DNA of 59,150 nt, from the NCBI GenBank assembly GCA_945830575.1, contig CALZZE010000016.1:1-59150 (forward strand), in the 5' to 3' direction. Position numbers and translations under genes: made by a program. Each line of letters starts with the position of its first letter. Position 1 is the stretch's first letter. The DNA comes from an uncultured Subdoligranulum sp. Lineage in GTDB: Bacteria; Bacillota; Clostridia; Oscillospirales; Ruminococcaceae. Positions 55,073 to 59,150 of this stretch are shown piece by piece. The notes beneath the pieces are model-generated. The model was not told the DNA's origin. It did not search any database and worked only from the letters and a program-made list of their open reading frames with translations.

Positions 55073-55300
55073 TCAATCTTCCAGATCACGCACGAACCGC
55101 CACAGCTCGCCCACCGTGGCGCAGCGGGCCAGATCCTTTTCGCTCACGTCCTGGCCCACCGTTTCCCCGATGTTCCAGGCCAGCTCGATCAGGTCCTCGT
55201 GGTCTGCGCCAAGCTCGGCCAGCTCCAGCTCATCCACCAGTTCTTCCTCGTCACAGCTGAACTGTTCGGCGAGGATTTCCAACAACTCTTCATACGTCAT
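55073..55300 (-). CDS. Acyl-carrier-protein-like protein lacking the modifiable Ser
   Basis: This encodes 75 residues with the four-helix ACP pattern: MTYEELLEILAEQF, then ELGADHEDLIELAW where an ACP has GADSLD-x-VEL, then helix III/IV ending VGELWRFVRD. Position 34 is His instead of the Ser that carries phosphopantetheine, so it should not be loaded with acyl groups. It is very acidic like ACPs. It is monocistronic, with GGAGG and its own terminator. A regulatory or structural ACP mimic is inferred. Confidence 0.7.
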   Translation of the reverse strand: MTYEELLEILAEQFSCDEEELVDELELAELGADHEDLIELAWNIGETVGQDVSEKDLARCATVGELWRFVRDLED

Positions 55301-55431
55301 AAAAACACCCTCCCGCGGTGAATCTGATACTATGATACACAGTCAGGCCGCCGCCGTCAAGAGGGGCGGTGCAAAATCCCGAATTGACCTTTGCGCCCGC
55401 GGGTGGTATGATGTTGGAAGGAGGAAACGCC

Positions 55432-56259
55432 ATGCCGAACGTCATTGAAATTCAGGACCTTGCCGCCCCCGCGCTGGACGTGTACGCCCGGCTCACCGGG
55501 CCGCAGCTGCGCCATCGTGCGGGGCAGTTTGTGGCGGAAAGCCCCAAGGTCATTGCCCGGGCGCTGGACGCGGGGTGCCGCCCGGTTTCCTTTTTGATGG
55601 AGCGCCGCCACTTGACCGGCGACGCCGCACCGCTGCTGGCCCGCTGTCCCGGCACGCCGGTGTACACCGCCGACCGGGAGGTGCTGGCCGCCCTCACCGG
55701 GTACACCCTCACCCGGGGCGTGCTCTGCGCCATGGAGCGCCCCGTCCCCGCCGACGCGGCCGCTTTGTGCTGTACCGCCCGCCGCGTGGCGGTGCTGGAG
55801 AACATCGTGGACACCACCAATCTGGGGGCCATCTTCCGCAGTGCGGCAGCGCTGCACGTAGATGCGGTGCTGCTCTCCCCCTCTTGCTGCGACCCGCTGG
55901 GCCGCCGCAGTCTGCGCGTCAGCATGGGCACCGTGTTTCAGGTGCCGTGGGCGGTCCTGCCCGGCTGGCCGGAGGAAGGGCTGGCGCTGCTGAAACAGCA
56001 GGGCTTTGTCACCGCCGCGCTGGCTTTGCGGGAAAATTCCCGCTCCATTGACGACCCCCTTCTGCGCCGCGCCGATAAACTGGCGCTGGTGCTGGGAACC
56101 GAGGGGGACGGTCTGGCCGACCGCACCATCGCCGCCTGTGACGAAACGGTGCTCATCCCCATGTCCCACGGGGTGGATTCCCTCAACGTGGCGGCGGCCG
56201 CCGCTGTGGCCTTCTGGGAGACCCGCCCCCGACCCGCACAGGAGGTGCGCTATGATTGA
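55432..56259 (+). CDS. SpoU/TrmH-family RNA 2'-O-methyltransferase
   Basis: This encodes 275 residues from the ATG at 55432 (GGAAGGAGG upstream). An N-terminal substrate-binding domain is followed by the SPOUT knot with motif 1 VDTTNLGAIFRSAAAL (about 124-139), motif 2 LVLGTEGDGL (about 220-229) and motif 3 IPMSHGVDSLNVAAAAAV. It methylates a ribose in rRNA or tRNA. It overlaps rsmG by 8 bp. Confidence 0.88.
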   Translation: MPNVIEIQDLAAPALDVYARLTGPQLRHRAGQFVAESPKVIARALDAGCRPVSFLMERRHLTGDAAPLLARCPGTPVYTADREVLAALTGYTLTRGVLCAMERPVPADAAALCCTARRVAVLENIVDTTNLGAIFRSAAALHVDAVLLSPSCCDPLGRRSLRVSMGTVFQVPWAVLPGWPEEGLALLKQQGFVTAALALRENSRSIDDPLLRRADKLALVLGTEGDGLADRTIAACDETVLIPMSHGVDSLNVAAAAAVAFWETRPRPAQEVRYD

Positions 56260-56956
56260 CAAAACACGATTGGCCGAAAAATGTTCCACGTGGAACATCA
56301 CCCTCACCGGCGCCCAGCTGGACGCGCTGGATCGCTACGCCGCCCTGCTGGTGGACTACAACCAAAAGGTCAACCTCACCGCCATCACCACGCCGGAGGG
56401 CATCGAGGACCGCCATTTTGCGGACAGCCTGCTCTTTGCCGCCCAGCCCGAGGTGCAGGGCGCGCTGGTGGACGTGGGCACCGGGGCAGGCTTCCCCGGC
56501 ATCGTTGCCAAAATTTTCAAGCCGGATCTGCAGCTCACCCTCATGGAACCCACCGGCAAGCGGGTGGAGTTTCTGCGCTACGTCTGCGGTGAGCTGGGGC
56601 TTTCCGGCGTGGAGTTCGCCAAGGAGCGGGCCGAGGAGGCCGCCCGCAAGGTCTGGCGGGAGCGCTTTACCGTGGCCAGCGCCCGGGCAGTGGCGGCGCT
56701 GCCGGTGCTGTGTGAATACTGCCTGCCGTTGGTGAAGGTGGGCGGCGTGTTCATCGCCATGAAAGGCCCCGACGCCGACGCGGAGCGCACCGCCGCCGCC
56801 AATGCCCTCAAAAAGCTGGGCGGACAGTACGCCGACACCCGGGCATTCACCCTGCCGGACGGCAGCGAGCGGCGGCTGGTGGTGATGAAAAAAATATCGC
56901 AAACTCCGACCGTTTACCCCCGAAACGGCGGAAAAATCGCAAAAAAACCGTTGTAA
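56252..56956 (+). CDS. rsmG: 16S rRNA m7G methyltransferase RsmG
   Basis: This encodes 234 residues with the SAM site LVDVGTGAGFPGIVAKI (about 73-89), KVNLTAI and HFADSL upstream, and SARAVAALPVLCEYCLPLV. It makes m7G527 in 16S rRNA. Codons 11-15 (CSTWN) are supplied by a perfect parS palindrome. The C-terminal 20 residues after RLVVMKK are basic and vary from the family. It is followed by noc, an order kept from the usual Firmicutes mnmG-rsmG-noc cluster, although mnmG has moved away. Confidence 0.93.
   Translation: MIDKTRLAEKCSTWNITLTGAQLDALDRYAALLVDYNQKVNLTAITTPEGIEDRHFADSLLFAAQPEVQGALVDVGTGAGFPGIVAKIFKPDLQLTLMEPTGKRVEFLRYVCGELGLSGVEFAKERAEEAARKVWRERFTVASARAVAALPVLCEYCLPLVKVGGVFIAMKGPDADAERTAAANALKKLGGQYADTRAFTLPDGSERRLVVMKKISQTPTVYPRNGGKIAKKPL
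56282..56297. promoter_or_regulatory. parS site 2, inside rsmG
   Basis: A second perfect TGTTCCACGTGGAACA lies in the 5' coding part of rsmG, 4.9 kb from site 1, and is read through as Cys-Ser-Thr-Trp-Asn. Confidence 0.9.
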
Positions 56957-57070
56957 CAACGCGAAAATTTGAAGAACCCGGCGAACGATTTTTGTTTTCT
57001 TTTGGTTGGTTTTCTGGTATTCTGGGACAAGAAATCAGGAAGGATGCTCCCGCGCATGGTCTTTGGAGCT

Positions 57071-57098
57071 GTAGGGGCGCGCAGTGTGCGCCCGTTCC
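57071..57098 (+). repeat. REP hairpin
   Basis: GTAGGGGCGCGCA pairs with TGTGCGCCC. It lies between rsmG and noc and belongs to the subclass at 30636 and 45600. Confidence 0.65.
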
Positions 57099-57139
57099 GC
57101 TCCCGCCCTTCCTGCTCCCCCCCGCGAAAGGAGTACCAA

Positions 57140-57976
57140 ATGAGAGAGAAACAAAAGGTCGGCCGGGTCATTCTTTTGCCGCTGGAGTGGATCGAGCCAT
57201 CCCCCTATCAGGCCCGCACCGTGTTTGACGACAACGAGATCGCCGCGCTGGCCGTGAGCATTTTGCAGAACGGACTGCTCCAGCCGGTGAGCGTGCGCCG
57301 TCTTGGCCTGCACCGCTACCAGCTGGTGGCGGGCGAGCGCCGTCTGCGGGCCTGCCGTCTGGCCCAGCTGCAAAAGATCCCCGCCATCCTGTCGGAGTTT
57401 GACGAGAGCGAATCCGCAGCGCTGGGCCTTTTGGAAAACATGCAGCGCGCCCAGCTGGACCCCTTTGACACGGCGCGGGGCATCCGGGAGGTTATCCGGC
57501 TGTGGGGCTGCACCCAGGCCGAGGCGGCGCGGCGGCTGGGACTGAGCCAGTCGGCACTGGCCAACAAGCTGCGTCTGCTCAGCCTCACCGAGGAACAGCA
57601 GAAGCTCTGCATCGAGCACCGCCTCACCGAGCGCCACGCCCGCGCCGCGCTGCGCCTGCCGGAGCACCGCCGCACCGAGGCACTGGAAAAAATGGCGCTG
57701 ACCGCCATGAGCGTGCGGCAGGCGGACAAGCTGGTGGACCAGATGCTCAAGGACGAGCCTTCGCCGGACAAGCCCCGCCGCCGTACCACCCATATGGTGG
57801 GGGATGTGAGGTTCTTTGTGAACACCCTGCAGCACGCGGTGGACCTGATGACCCAGAAGGGCATCCGCGCCACTACCCACTGCACCCGCCGGGACGGCTG
57901 CCTCGAATACACAGTGCGCATCCCCGTGGAACAGGCCGTGGAGCCCCAGCCCGCCGAGGCGAAAGCTGCGGAATAA
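57140..57976 (+). CDS. noc: Nucleoid occlusion protein Noc (ParB paralog)
   Basis: This encodes 278 residues. The basic N-terminus MREKQKVGRVILLPLEWI could be the short membrane-targeting helix, followed by the ParB/CTPase box VAGERRLRACRLA (about 64-76), LLENMQRAQLDPFD and an HTH (QAEAARRLGLSQSALANKLRLL, in part RRLGLSQSALANKL). Being next to rsmG and distinct from parB supports Noc, which blocks division over the nucleoid. AAAGGAG precedes the ATG at 57140. Confidence 0.85.
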   Translation: MREKQKVGRVILLPLEWIEPSPYQARTVFDDNEIAALAVSILQNGLLQPVSVRRLGLHRYQLVAGERRLRACRLAQLQKIPAILSEFDESESAALGLLENMQRAQLDPFDTARGIREVIRLWGCTQAEAARRLGLSQSALANKLRLLSLTEEQQKLCIEHRLTERHARAALRLPEHRRTEALEKMALTAMSVRQADKLVDQMLKDEPSPDKPRRRTTHMVGDVRFFVNTLQHAVDLMTQKGIRATTHCTRRDGCLEYTVRIPVEQAVEPQPAEAKAAE

Positions 57977-58085
57977 ATCCTATAGAAATCCCTTTCTGTC
58001 TGCCATGGGCGGCCAACTTTTTTCAATTTGGTTAAAATGCCGATTCTTTACCAAAAAATATGTACAACATTCTAAACAAAACCCC

Positions 58086-59150
<1,065 letters not shown>

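Noticed and set aside
55357-56307. Minus-strand frame starting near MFHVEH, and a plus frame at 51423 with the same start
   Set aside because: The start is simply the translation of the parS palindrome; the rest is shadow of the SpoU or parA genes.

Overview
This is a GC-rich piece of a spore-forming Clostridia genome, most likely Oscillospiraceae/Ruminococcaceae-like. I infer this from gene content: an uninterrupted sigK-type sporulation sigma factor, RemB, RicT and a DarA-type c-di-AMP receptor, plus pyruvate:ferredoxin oxidoreductase and a selenium-dependent molybdenum hydroxylase operon. No species call is possible from the sequence alone. The window spans the chromosomal origin: rpmH, rnpA, yidD, yidC and jag run leftward, and dnaA, dnaN, yaaA, recF, remB, gyrB and gyrA run rightward, from about 33.8-34.1 kb.

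Layout. 1-405 is unassigned flank. 406-6821 is a compact integrated element of about 6.34 kb, bounded by an 80-bp direct repeat made from the 3' half and terminator of an initiator tRNA-fMet gene (intact copy at 6777-6852). It encodes a tyrosine integrase and Xre repressor on one strand. On the other are a cro-like HTH, an excisionase-like HTH, a RepA-like ATPase, small unknowns, a terminase-small-subunit-like HTH protein and a coiled-coil protein. With no structural genes it looks like a minimal phage satellite. 6981-10108 holds a TetM-like ribosomal GTPase fused to a Rae1/YacP-type NYN nuclease, and a Nudix hydrolase. 10224-15845 is a molybdenum hydroxylase module (mocA, xdhBCA, yqeB, yqeC). 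15847-24037 contains membrane proteins and a leftward operon with darA, holB, ricT, a GGDEF protein and an SGNH hydrolase. 24224-30480 carries sigK, gdhA and an nptA-phoP-phoR phosphate operon with a likely Pho box.

Origin and right arm. 30707-43886 is the origin block. 43937-47450 is a TPM/LemA/TelA/XpaC envelope-stress cluster. 47517-51334 holds a deoxyinosine glycosylase, mnmG and mnmE. 51514-53179 is parAB with a parS site. Then come serS, small genes, a SpoU methyltransferase, rsmG (with a second parS inside the gene) and noc. The window ends inside nifJ.

Two systems stand out. The first is the GTPase-nuclease fusion, which joins an A-site-binding translation factor to an A-site mRNA endonuclease. 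The second is a RAYT/REP system: a broken REP-associated tyrosine transposase gene sits between recF and remB, and at least nine short hairpins with a GTAGGG-type foot lie mostly next to stop codons, one of them inside the transposase gene at the point where its frame breaks. Origin-proximal housekeeping genes work together here in replication (dnaA, dnaN, recF, gyrBA, holB), segregation (parAB, noc, parS) and membrane/RNA biogenesis (yidC, jag, yidD, rnpA, mnmEG, rsmG).
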